Positions 1 through 6,953 are shown, counted from the first letter of the stretch. The stretch is DNA of 7,097 nucleotides from Dehalococcoidia bacterium (GCA_030619685.1 JAUXAX010000081.1:1-7097), one strand, 5' to 3'. Made by a program: numbers and translations. The notes: generated by a model not told the origin, from the letters alone.

Positions 1-1059
1 AAGGTGGTCGCCGAAGCTGAGCGCAAAGGCCTCCAGATCATAGAGGAAGCAGAAAAGAAGGCTCAGCCCGAGGTGAGAAAGGTAGTCGCCGAAGCCGAGC
101 AGACCGGACGACAGATTATCGAGGAAGCAAGAAAGAAGGCCGAGGCTGATACAAACAGGATAATTGCTGAAGCTGACCAGAAAGGCATCCAGACCATAGA
201 GGAAGCAAGGAGAAGGGCTGAACCTGAGGCAAACAAGATAGTCGCCGAAGCTGAGCAGAAAGGCCGCCAGACCACAGAGGAAGCAAGGAAGAAGGCTGAA
301 CCTGAGGCAAATAGGATAGTCGCCGAAGCTGAGCAGAAAGGCCGCCAGATTATTGAGGAGGCAAGAAACAAAGCCAGGCCCGAGGCAAACAAGGTGGTCG
401 CCGAAGCTGAGCGCAAAGGCCTCCAGATCATAGAGGAAGCAGAAAAGAAGGCTCAGCCCGAGGTGAGAAAGGTAGTCGCCGAAGCCGAACAGACCGGGCG
501 CCAGATTATCGAGGAAGCAAGAAAGAAGGCCGAGGCTGATGCAAGCAGGATAATCGCTGAAGCTGACCAGAAAGGCCGCCAGATTATTGAGGAGGCAAGA
601 AACAAAGCCAGGCCCGAGGCAAACAAGATAGTCGCCGAAGCTGAGCCGAAAGGCCGCCAGACCTTAGAGAAAGCAGAAAAGAAGCCTCAGCCCGAGGTGA
701 GAAAGGTAGTCGCCGAAGCCGAGCAGAAAGGCCGCCAGATCATAGAGGAAGCAACAGAAAAGGCCAAGCAGACCGCTCGCGAGATCATAGACGAGGCAAC
801 CAAGAAAGCTGAGGCCGAGGCATCTAAGATTGTTTCCCAAGCTGAACAGAAAGGCAGCCAGGTCATAGAGGAAGCAAGTAAGGAGGCTGAGCCCGGAGTA
901 GGTAGGATAATCGCTCAAGCCGAGCAGAAAGGCAGCCAAATCATAGAGGAAGCAATGAAGAAGGCTGAGGAGCACGCAGGTCAGATAGTCACTGAAGCTG
1001 AACGGAAAGGCGGCCAGATTATTCAGGAGGCAGAGGAGAAGGCCGGCGCTCAGACAATC
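1..1059 (+). repeat. In-frame 78-bp tandem repeat array (26-residue coiled-coil units)
   Basis: Thirteen 78-bp units start at 1, 79, 157, 235, 313, 391, 469, 547, 625, 703, 826, 904 and 982; a 45-bp short unit lies at 781-825. The array continues out of the window to the left. Units are not equally diverged: 1-98 and 391-488 are identical base for base, and 112-150 equals 502-540, so a block of five units (390 bp) appears duplicated. Bases 333-390 equal 567-624, a three-unit offset. Units after 703 are more divergent. The short unit aligns with residues 12-26 of the consensus, so it lacks exactly 11 residues. Confidence 0.93.
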
Positions 1060-1599
1060 AGCCTGTTCAGCGAATATGAGCAGAGAGCTCGCAAGATTGT
1101 AGAAGAGGCGGAGAGAATAGCTGCTGCCCCTGCCGCGGAGAGACCTGGGCAGATAATTCGAGCTCTCCAGGAAAAGGCAGCCCTAGAGGCAGAAGCTAAA
1201 GGGGTAGAAGCTAAAGCCGCTCAGCAAAAGCGGGTGGAGCTAGTAATAATACCACCGATCAATTTTGCCCAAATGACGAGATTGCGGATATCCTTAGAGC
1301 AGTTCCCTGATGTGCGCGTCCTGGCAACAGGTGGCTCTCTCGAAGGCGGTGCCACCATTTCCATCTTCATGGAGGAGCCAATACCGCTAGCTGACGAGCT
1401 AAGAAAGATGGGCGCTATAGAGGAAGCAGTAGAAGAGGAACTGCTCGATTCTCACCCCTTGGGCGATTTTCTGAAGCAGGTAATGCCCGCGCGTTCCTCA
1501 AAACGACGGGAGATACAAAGGATCCTGGTCGTGCTGAAGAGAGACGATCATAGTCCCGAAAATGGAGCCTCAAACATGCCGAGGGAAGAGCCTATATGA
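1..1599 (+). CDS. Long repetitive coiled-coil protein with a C-terminal alpha/beta domain, 5'-truncated by the window
   Basis: The frame is open from base 1 to a TGA at 1597-1599; 532 residues are visible and the real start lies upstream. Residues 1-353 are near-perfect 26-residue repeats rich in Ala, Glu, Lys and Gln, of the type (K/R)(I/V)(V/I)AEAEQKGRQIIEEA followed by a charged, sometimes Pro-containing, linker. They should form a long helix or coiled coil reminiscent of ATP-synthase b/E/H-type stalk helices. A less regular helical part (about 354-411) follows. From about 412 there is a compact predicted strand-helix-strand-strand-helix segment: VELVIIPP, a helix, VRVLATGG, ATISIFMEEP, then a helix with LADELRKMG. 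The tail (about 490-532) is basic, then polar. No signal peptide or membrane segment is visible. I do not recognise a function; a structural or scaffolding role is only a guess. It is convergent with the metabolic operon and probably unrelated to it. Confidence 0.85.
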   Translation, partial: KVVAEAERKGLQIIEEAEKKAQPEVRKVVAEAEQTGRQIIEEARKKAEADTNRIIAEADQKGIQTIEEARRRAEPEANKIVAEAEQKGRQTTEEARKKAEPEANRIVAEAEQKGRQIIEEARNKARPEANKVVAEAERKGLQIIEEAEKKAQPEVRKVVAEAEQTGRQIIEEARKKAEADASRIIAEADQKGRQIIEEARNKARPEANKIVAEAEPKGRQTLEKAEKKPQPEVRKVVAEAEQKGRQIIEEATEKAKQTAREIIDEATKKAEAEASKIVSQAEQKGSQVIEEASKEAEPGVGRIIAQAEQKGSQIIEEAMKKAEEHAGQIVTEAERKGGQIIQEAEEKAGAQTISLFSEYEQRARKIVEEAERIAAAPAAERPGQIIRALQEKAALEAEAKGVEAKAAQQKRVELVIIPPINFAQMTRLRISLEQFPDVRVLATGGSLEGGATISIFMEEPIPLADELRKMGAIEEAVEEELLDSHPLGDFLKQVMPARSSKRREIQRILVVLKRDDHSPENGASNMPREEPI

Positions 1600-1667
1600 A
1601 ATGCATTAAATAGTTGCGCGTGAACCGAAGTCAAGCACCAAACTCGAAGCGCGAAATCCTGAACGAA

Positions 1668-1691
1668 CCCCAAGGGCGGTTGCCCTTGGGG
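1668..1691. terminator. Bidirectional rho-independent-like terminator between convergent genes
   Basis: A perfect 10-bp inverted repeat, CCCCAAGGGC (1668-1677) and GCCCTTGGGG (1682-1691), surrounds a GGTT loop. On the + strand it is followed by the T-rich GTTTATTAT, and on the minus strand by TTCGTTC. It lies 69 bp after the stop of the coiled-coil gene and 6 bp after the stop of metF, so it is well placed to end both transcripts. The U tracts are short and imperfect, so termination strength is uncertain. Confidence 0.75.
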
Positions 1692-1696
1692 GTTTA

Positions 1697-2593
1697 TTAT
1701 GCGCGGCTGTTTATTCCGGCGGCCGCCAGGATATCTGGAACAACCTCTTCCCTGCCGATTGCCATTATGTGCACTCCATCACAGATCGAGTCCTTTCTCA
1801 GTGCAGCGATCATGCGGCCGGCAATCTCAATGCCTTTGTTGAGTGCTTCACCCTTGGGCGCGCTCGCCAGTTCATCAATCAGGTTCTGGGGGACGAAGAT
1901 GCCGGGCACGTTTTCGTTCATATACTTCGCCATCCTGGCTGATAGGAGCAAGACTACCCCCGCCAGAATCTTGACGGGGAATTGGCGGGCATACTCCATG
2001 AACTTGCTGAAGTTATCCAGGTCGTAGATCGCCTGCGTCTGGATGAATTCGGCTCCGGCCTCGATCTTCTTCTCGAACTTGATGAGCTGAGGTTCTATTG
2101 GGTTTGCCGCGGGGGTAACAATGGCCCCGGCACAGAACTCAACCGCTCCATCGAGGTCGTTTCCTCCCAGGTCCTTTCCCGATTCCATTTGCCTGATTGC
2201 CCTCAGGAGTTGGACTGAGTCGAGCTCGAAGACGCCTTTAGCCTCCTTGTGGTCTCCGACCGGTATTGCGTCACCTGTAAGGCAGAGGACATTCCCTATG
2301 CCCCTTGTATAGGCCAGGAGGAGTTCGGCTTGAAGAGCCATTTGGTTGCGATCGCGACAGGTCATTTGCAGTATGGGCTCGCCACCTCGCTCCTTGATCT
2401 CCAGGCAGCCGCCGATAGAGGGGAAGCGCATCACCGAGCTCTGGTGATCGGTAACGTTGATCGCGTCCACCTTATCCTTGAGTATGTCGATATGGTGACG
2501 CATATTGTCGATGTTGGTGCCCTTCGGCGGGCCGATCTCGCTGGTTATTACGAACTCGCCGGAGTTGAGGGCTTCTCTAAAGCTCCGCGCCAT
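1697..2593 (-). CDS. metF: Methylenetetrahydrofolate reductase, MetF family
   Basis: Encodes 298 residues, the usual length for a bacterial single-domain MetF. The enzyme reduces 5,10-methylene-THF to 5-methyl-THF on an FMN/FAD-containing TIM barrel in the cytoplasm, the last redox step of the Wood-Ljungdahl methyl branch. Visible family motifs: SEIGPPKG (Glu19, equivalent to the E. coli catalytic Glu28), NVLCLTGD (Asp108, equivalent to Asp120), FIQTQAIYD (Gln187, near the E. coli Gln183 position) and the late block with SARMAKYM and NVPGIFVP. I chose ATG at 2593 because AGGAGGAGG lies 6 nt upstream; a GTG at 2611 in frame would overlap metV and put this RBS inside the coding region. It starts 14 nt after the metV stop, so the two are co-transcribed and probably form a MetFV complex, in which MetF alone often does not use NADH. 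It is the last gene before the terminator. Confidence 0.95.
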   Translation of the reverse strand: MARSFREALNSGEFVITSEIGPPKGTNIDNMRHHIDILKDKVDAINVTDHQSSVMRFPSIGGCLEIKERGGEPILQMTCRDRNQMALQAELLLAYTRGIGNVLCLTGDAIPVGDHKEAKGVFELDSVQLLRAIRQMESGKDLGGNDLDGAVEFCAGAIVTPAANPIEPQLIKFEKKIEAGAEFIQTQAIYDLDNFSKFMEYARQFPVKILAGVVLLLSARMAKYMNENVPGIFVPQNLIDELASAPKGEALNKGIEIAGRMIAALRKDSICDGVHIMAIGREEVVPDILAAAGINSRA

Positions 2594-2599
2594 TTTCTT

Positions 2600-2608
2600 C
2601 CTCCTCCT
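2600..2608 (-). promoter_or_regulatory. Ribosome binding site of metF
   Basis: AGGAGGAGG on the minus strand overlaps the last base of the metV TGA stop and ends 6 nt before ATG 2593. It decides the metF start and suggests translational coupling to metV. Confidence 0.8.
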
Positions 2609-3252
2609 CACAAGATTCTGGTCACTCGTGGCCGGGTTATCACCTGGGAATTCTTGAGAGGTTGGTACTTTCTCATCAGGTCGAGCCTGCCCTGCTCCTT
2701 GAGTCGCTGATAGATAAGCGTCCAGGCACAGTCTCGTTCTATGTCGATTTCACATTTGCCATTGTTGGTACCGCCACAGGGCCCATTCAGCAATCCCTTA
2801 TGGCACGCTGTAATGGGGCAGATGCCCGCAGTATAGCCCAAGACACAGTGACCGCACTGGTCACAAACCTCGTGGAAAAAGCCCGGCCCGTCCTCTACGC
2901 CCATGAAGAGAGTATCCAGAGCGGGGATGACCGGCTTACTGTTATAGGAACCCACTCTCTGCACTCCCAGAGCGCAGGACATCACCAGAAGGCAGTCCGC
3001 ACCCTGAATGGCACCCTCGTTTTCCTCCAAGGATGCTTCGGTCATCTCATCGCAGGCGGTGGGGATGACTGTCCAGCCCGTGACCATCTTGCCCAGGCCT
3101 TGCAGGCGCTCCTTCATGTCCAGAACCTCATCTCTTCCACCGGTCTTGGTCATGGTGGCGCAAGTGCCACAGCCAATGATGTATACTCTTTCCAGCCCCT
3201 CAAGTTGCTGCTCGATCTCTTCGAGAGACTTTTGCCTGGTAATGGATTTCAT
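2608..3252 (-). CDS. metV: MetV-like methylenetetrahydrofolate reductase C-terminal/zinc and Fe-S protein
   Basis: Encodes 214 residues of the MetV family (MTHFR_C-type domain), the partner of MetF in acetogens and related anaerobes. It connects the MetF flavin to an external electron donor. An N-terminal Rossmann-like half contains GCGTCATMTKTGGR (Cys28, Cys31), Cys67 and a strand LLVMSCALGVQ (Cys93). The C-terminal half is Cys-rich: CDQCGHC (130, 133, 136), GICPITAC (145, 150), LLNGPCGG (159), GKC (167) and Cys175. This pattern is typical of the family and suits Zn and/or [4Fe-4S] sites. I start at ATG 3252, which has GGAGG 6 nt upstream; a TTG at 3285 would extend into the AT-rich spacer with no family resemblance. 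It directly precedes metF. The electron donor is not evident from this gene; the upstream NuoF/GltD fusion is a candidate. Confidence 0.9.
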   Translation of the reverse strand: MKSITRQKSLEEIEQQLEGLERVYIIGCGTCATMTKTGGRDEVLDMKERLQGLGKMVTGWTVIPTACDEMTEASLEENEGAIQGADCLLVMSCALGVQRVGSYNSKPVIPALDTLFMGVEDGPGFFHEVCDQCGHCVLGYTAGICPITACHKGLLNGPCGGTNNGKCEIDIERDCAWTLIYQRLKEQGRLDLMRKYQPLKNSQVITRPRVTRIL

Positions 3253-3255
3253 ACT

Positions 3256-3264
3256 CCACCTCCC
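3256..3264 (-). promoter_or_regulatory. Ribosome binding site of metV
   Basis: GGGAGGTGG on the minus strand contains GGAGG at 3259-3263, 6 nt before ATG 3252. It supports this start over the in-frame TTG at 3285. Confidence 0.8.
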
Positions 3265-3396
3265 GACAAGAAATTCAAATGTCAAAATTCAAAGTGCAAA
3301 ATGGGTAACCAAGAACGCATGGAATCCTAATTTTGAATTTTGATTTGTGATTTTCGCTCATTTATTTTTGCTTTTTGCCTTTTGCCTTTTGCTTTA
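3265..3396. repeat. AT-rich repeat-bearing spacer inside the operon
   Basis: The gap between the fusion gene and metV is much more AT-rich than its surroundings and has no credible ORF. It holds an 11-bp inverted repeat, CAAAATTCAAA at 3283-3293 and TTTGAATTTTG at 3332-3342. The pair extends after a 2-nt bulge by CAAAT (3276-3280) with ATTTG (3343-3347). It also holds four near-tandem TTTTGC/TTTTTGCC units at 3366-3392. It could be a degenerate small dispersed repeat, an RNA processing hairpin or a site of internal transcription control. No convincing -35/-10 pair was found. Confidence 0.6.
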
Positions 3397-6300
3397 TTAT
3401 GTCTCCAGGTCGCATCTCAGGCATCGCCTAGCTTCCTGCCTCGCCACCTCCTCCGAGAAGCCCCGTTCGACCTCTTCGAAGCTACGTTTCCTTTCCCTGG
3501 CAGGAACCCTTGGCATTTCCTGCCTGGGCTGGATTTCCCAGGATTCCTCGACCTCTTGACCGCCTGTTTCTCCGTTGCCCCCCCGCCTTAGATCATACAT
3601 CTCCACACGTGAGGTATCTTCCCTGAGATACTTGTCTATTGCTATAGCTGCTCTCCTGCCGGCGGCTATAGCTTCTATGACCATCCCAGGGCCGGTGACG
3701 AAGTCTCCCCCGGCGAAGACTCCCGGGACATTGGTAGACAACCTGTTGCTGTCAACAACCAGGGTCTCCCATCTGGTGCGTTCTAGTGCGCTGTCGCGAG
3801 GAAGAAACGAAAGGTCAGGAGCCTGACCTACGGCAGCGATGACGGTGTCGGCCTCGACAAAGAACTCGGAGCCAGAGATGGGCATAGGGCGGCGGCGCCC
3901 GCTGGCATCAGGCTCGCCCAACTGCATACGGATGCACTGTAGGCCTGTTGCCTTCCAGTTGTCGCTCTCTATCCGCGTGGGACTGACAAGGAAATTGATT
4001 TGGATGCCCTCAGCGACTGCCTCGTCGTACTCCACCTCAGTCACCGGCATCTCGCCTAGCGACCGCCTGTAGTAGATGTTCACCTCCTCGGCACCGAGGC
4101 GAAGGGCAGTGCGAGCAGCATCAAACGCTACATTTCCGCCCCCGATGACGGCCACCCGGCGCCCGACTCTTACCTGTTTGCCCACTTTGACATCGCGCAG
4201 GAACCTCAGCCCGTAGTGGAAGTCTTCCACGTCCTCTAGTTCGCCGGGTATGCCTATGCGCTGGCTTCTCTGAGCGCCAGCAGCGATAAAGACCGCTTCA
4301 AAGCCGTCTTTCCTCAGATCTTCTACGGTGAAACTCACATCGATGGGCATGTTGTACCTTATGTCGATGCCACGCTTGGCGATATAGTCTATCTCACTTT
4401 GAATAACCTCCCTGGGCAAGCGAAACTGCGGTATTGCTACCGCAAGCATGCCTCCCCCCACTGGAAGGGCTTCGAAGACTGTAATCGGATAGCCCATCTG
4501 AGCCAGGAAGTAGGCGCAGCTCAGCCCGGTGGGTCCAGCTCCGACCACAGCTACTCTCTGGTCTTGAGTTTGAGGGAATGGTTCTGGTTCGGGCAATTCA
4601 TCCACATGGTCAAAATACCAGTCGGCGGCAAACCGCTTCAGCTCCCTTATGGCCACTGACTCGTCGAGTTCCCCGCGGCGGCAGCGTGTCTCGCAGGGAT
4701 GATGGCAGATACGGCCGCAGATGGCGGGGAATGGATTTCGCTCCCTGATGGTTTCAATGGCCTCCACATATTCACCCTCGGCGATGTGAGCCACATACCT
4801 GGGTATGTTGATACCCACAGGACATGTATGCTGGCAGGGGGATATCATCAAAGCATCGCATACCGCAGCCGGGCATTTCTTCTCCCTTATGTGAGCTTCA
4901 TACTCATCCTGGAAGTACTTGATAGTGGTGAGCACGGGGTTGGGGCAGGTTTGGCCAAGGCCGCAAAGCGAGCACTCCTTTACCGTGCTAGCTATGGCGA
5001 GCAAGGCGTCAACGTCATTATCACGCCCTTTGCCCTGGGTGATCCTGGTCAGGATCTCCAGCATCTGCTTGGTGCCCAGACGACAGGGGACACATTTCCC
5101 GCATGACTCAGTCTGAGTGAAACTGAGGAAATATCTGGCTATCTCTACCATGCAGGTGCCATCGTCCAGCACTACCATGCCGCCGGAGCCCATGATCGAT
5201 CCCAGTTGAGCCAGAGAATCGTACTCCACCGGGACGTCAAGGAACTGGGCGGGAATGCATCCGCCCGAGGGGCCGCCGGTCTGCACCGCTTTAAACCGCT
5301 TGCCGCGGGGGACACCGCCTCCGATATCGAAGATGATAGAGTCCAGGGAGGTGCCCATAGGGACTTCTACCAAGCCGCTGTTGGCAACCTTTCCCGTGAG
5401 GGCGAACACGGCTGTCCCCTTGCTTTTCTCGGTGCCCAGGCTGGCGAACCATTTGGCTCCTTTGTCGATGATAACCGGTACGGTGGCCAGTGTCTTCACA
5501 TTGTTAATGATGGTGGGCTTTCCATCCAAGCCCGATTGTGCTGGGAAGGGAGGGCGGGGACGAGGCATTCCGCGCCGGCTTTCGATTGAGGCTATCAAAG
5601 CTGTCTCTTCGCCACAGACGAAAGCTCCAGCGCCCTCTTTGACATGCACCACAAACTCAAAGCCTGAGCCGAGGATATTCATCCCCAGGAACCCTCTCTC
5701 CTGTGCTTGCTCTAGGGCGATCCTGAATCGACTCACTGCAAGTGGATACTCAGCGCGGACATAGACATAGCCCTCAGTAGCCCCTATAGCGTATCCGGCG
5801 ATGGTCAACCCTTCGATAATAGCGTGGGGATCAGCCTCAAGGATGGAGCGATCCATGAAGGCCCCGGGGTCGCCCTCGTCGGCATTGCAGATGACGTATT
5901 TCTGCTCACCAGGGGCATTGTGGCAGAACTCCCACTTGCGGGCTGCGGGGAAGCCAGCACCACCCCTTCCCCGAAGGCCAGACTTTGCGATCTCTTCAAT
6001 GACTTCTTGAGGTGTCATCTTAAGAAGAGCTTTCTCTAGCGCCTGATACCCGCCGCGGGCAATATAATCGTCAATTCTCTCAGGGTTAATGTGTCCGCAG
6101 TTGCGCAGGATAATGCGCTGCTGTCCCGCGTAGAATTTTATGTCTGAATAGAGCGGTATGGCTTTCCCAGTCACAGGGTCACGGTAGAAGAGACGCTCCA
6201 CCGGCTTGCCATCGCGAAGATGGGAACTCACAATCTCCGGGGCATCCTCAGCTTCGACATGGGTATAAAAGATGCCGTCGGGCTCGACCACCACATTAGG

Positions 6301-6459
6301 GCCCTGCTCGCAAAAGCCGTGACACCCGGTAAAGTCCACCTTGGCGCCTTTCACACCGTTCCGCTCCACCTCAGCCTCGAGCGCCTCGTAGACAGCACCG
6401 GACCTAGCCGAAAAGCAACCTGTTCCCTGACAAACAAAAACGGTGCGATGGTTTTGCAT
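3397..6459 (-). CDS. NuoF/HndC-like NADH-binding flavoprotein fused to a GltD/NfnB-like FAD-NAD(P)H oxidoreductase
   Basis: A 1020-residue fusion. Residues 1-90 are a thioredoxin-like [2Fe-2S] domain (Cys10, 15, 46, 50). Residues about 110-520 are a NuoF core with the FMN/NADH motif LRGRGGAGFP (162-171), NADEGDPGAFMDR (192-204), GEETALIASIE (283-293) and a [4Fe-4S] site CGKCVPC (453, 456, 459) plus Cys499. After CPAAVC (529-534) comes a GltD-type N-terminal Fe-S domain, CQHTCPVGINIP (542, 546) and CGRICHHPCETRC (581, 585, 589, 593). An FAD Rossmann motif VAVVGAGPTG (636-645), an NADPH-type site GGGNVAFDAAR with YRRS (to about 800) and GGDFVTGPGMVIEAIAAG (918-935) follow. The protein ends in RCLRC (Cys1013, 1016). 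HndC proteins usually end in a 2[4Fe-4S] ferredoxin domain, here replaced by the GltD module. It likely passes electrons between NAD(P)H and the formate dehydrogenase. Start: ATG 6459, one base after the nuoE-like stop; a TTG at 6486 is less likely. Confidence 0.92.
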   Translation of the reverse strand: MQNHRTVFVCQGTGCFSARSGAVYEALEAEVERNGVKGAKVDFTGCHGFCEQGPNVVVEPDGIFYTHVEAEDAPEIVSSHLRDGKPVERLFYRDPVTGKAIPLYSDIKFYAGQQRIILRNCGHINPERIDDYIARGGYQALEKALLKMTPQEVIEEIAKSGLRGRGGAGFPAARKWEFCHNAPGEQKYVICNADEGDPGAFMDRSILEADPHAIIEGLTIAGYAIGATEGYVYVRAEYPLAVSRFRIALEQAQERGFLGMNILGSGFEFVVHVKEGAGAFVCGEETALIASIESRRGMPRPRPPFPAQSGLDGKPTIINNVKTLATVPVIIDKGAKWFASLGTEKSKGTAVFALTGKVANSGLVEVPMGTSLDSIIFDIGGGVPRGKRFKAVQTGGPSGGCIPAQFLDVPVEYDSLAQLGSIMGSGGMVVLDDGTCMVEIARYFLSFTQTESCGKCVPCRLGTKQMLEILTRITQGKGRDNDVDALLAIASTVKECSLCGLGQTCPNPVLTTIKYFQDEYEAHIREKKCPAAVCDALMISPCQHTCPVGINIPRYVAHIAEGEYVEAIETIRERNPFPAICGRICHHPCETRCRRGELDESVAIRELKRFAADWYFDHVDELPEPEPFPQTQDQRVAVVGAGPTGLSCAYFLAQMGYPITVFEALPVGGGMLAVAIPQFRLPREVIQSEIDYIAKRGIDIRYNMPIDVSFTVEDLRKDGFEAVFIAAGAQRSQRIGIPGELEDVEDFHYGLRFLRDVKVGKQVRVGRRVAVIGGGNVAFDAARTALRLGAEEVNIYYRRSLGEMPVTEVEYDEAVAEGIQINFLVSPTRIESDNWKATGLQCIRMQLGEPDASGRRRPMPISGSEFFVEADTVIAAVGQAPDLSFLPRDSALERTRWETLVVDSNRLSTNVPGVFAGGDFVTGPGMVIEAIAAGRRAAIAIDKYLREDTSRVEMYDLRRGGNGETGGQEVEESWEIQPRQEMPRVPARERKRSFEEVERGFSEEVARQEARRCLRCDLET

Positions 6460-6460
6460 G

Positions 6461-6949
6461 CTATCCCCCGCCCTTCCTGTTTGCAAAGAGTTGAGCTACC
6501 TTCTTGGGATTCATGGTGCCATGGGTGTCCTTTCCCACGACTATATTGGGTGCCAGGGCGCAAACGCCTATGCAGGCGACGGTCTCCAGGGTGTACTCGT
6601 AGTCGGGGGTGGTCTGACCTTCTTCCAGGTCAAGATGCTGCTTAACTAATTTCAGTATGGTCTTTCCACCGCGCACATGGCATGCCGTACCACGACACAC
6701 TCGGACAATCCTTTTCCCCCGGGGCGTAGTATAGAGCTGTTCGTAAAAGGTGATCACCCCCTGTACCTGAGAGGGAAATAGTTCGAAGGCTCGCGCTATG
6801 GGATTGATAGCCTCGGGAGGAATATACCCCAACTCCTGCTGGATCTCCTGCAGCAGAGGAATCAAGGGCCATTTCCGGTCTTGATAGCGAGCTATGATCT
6901 CGTCTATCTGTTTCAGGTCAGGTTTGGCTATTTCTCGACGCTTATCCAC
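6461..6949 (-). CDS. nuoE: NuoE/HndA-like thioredoxin-fold [2Fe-2S] subunit
   Basis: Encodes 162 residues, the usual size for NuoE/HndA/HydC proteins. An N-terminal helical region (about 1-75, with LLQEIQQELGYIPPEAI and VQGVITFYEQL) is followed by the thioredoxin-like domain. The [2Fe-2S] ligands are in VCRGTACHVRG (Cys85, Cys90) and ACIGVC (Cys126, Cys130), followed by APNIVV. The family transfers electrons next to the NuoF flavin subunit in complex I, NAD(P)-linked hydrogenases and NAD(P)-linked formate dehydrogenases. The position between an FDH end and a NuoF-type gene, without other complex I genes, points to the soluble FDH-type complex. The symbol is a family name only. The start is GTG 6949, 4 nt after the upstream stop; no ATG gives a full-length family member. 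The RBS is weak (AAAGGG), consistent with coupling to the upstream gene. Confidence 0.93.
   Translation of the reverse strand: MDKRREIAKPDLKQIDEIIARYQDRKWPLIPLLQEIQQELGYIPPEAINPIARAFELFPSQVQGVITFYEQLYTTPRGKRIVRVCRGTACHVRGGKTILKLVKQHLDLEEGQTTPDYEYTLETVACIGVCALAPNIVVGKDTHGTMNPKKVAQLFANRKGGG
6464..6478 (-). promoter_or_regulatory. Ribosome binding site of the NuoF/GltD fusion gene
   Basis: AGGAAGGGCGGGGGA on the minus strand lies within the last codons of the preceding gene and ends 4 nt before ATG 6459. The upstream TAG stop and this ATG are separated by one base, which implies translational coupling of the two subunits. Confidence 0.6.
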
Positions 6950-6953
6950 GAGG

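Noticed and set aside
63..975. Minus-strand open frames of 64-122 codons opposite the coiled-coil gene
   Set aside because: They arise from the repeat unit lacking stop codons on the opposite strand; their low-complexity Leu/Ser/Ala translations repeat in step with the 78-bp array and resemble no family.
1..1059. Tandem repeats as a possible CRISPR array or satellite
   Set aside because: Period 78 bp without unique spacers, units keep the reading frame and show codon-level variation, so this is a protein repeat.
3280..3285. TTGACA on the minus strand as a -35 box for metV
   Set aside because: No acceptable -10 hexamer at 16-18 nt; the position 17 nt downstream falls in the RBS of metV.
6460..6486. 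Longer fusion protein starting at TTG 6486
   Set aside because: It would overlap the NuoE-like gene by 26 bp and add nine residues outside the thioredoxin-like domain, whereas ATG 6459 has a G-rich RBS and immediately follows the upstream stop.
1614..6645. Plus-strand open frames opposite metF, metV, the fusion and the NuoE-like gene
   Set aside because: They overlap strongly recognised minus-strand genes, lack family motifs and have no consistent RBS.
3397..6949. NuoE and NuoF homologs as part of respiratory complex I
   Set aside because: No other nuo genes are visible, NuoF is fused to GltD and has an N-terminal [2Fe-2S] domain as in soluble NAD(P)-linked hydrogenases and formate dehydrogenases, and the upstream gene ends like FdhA.
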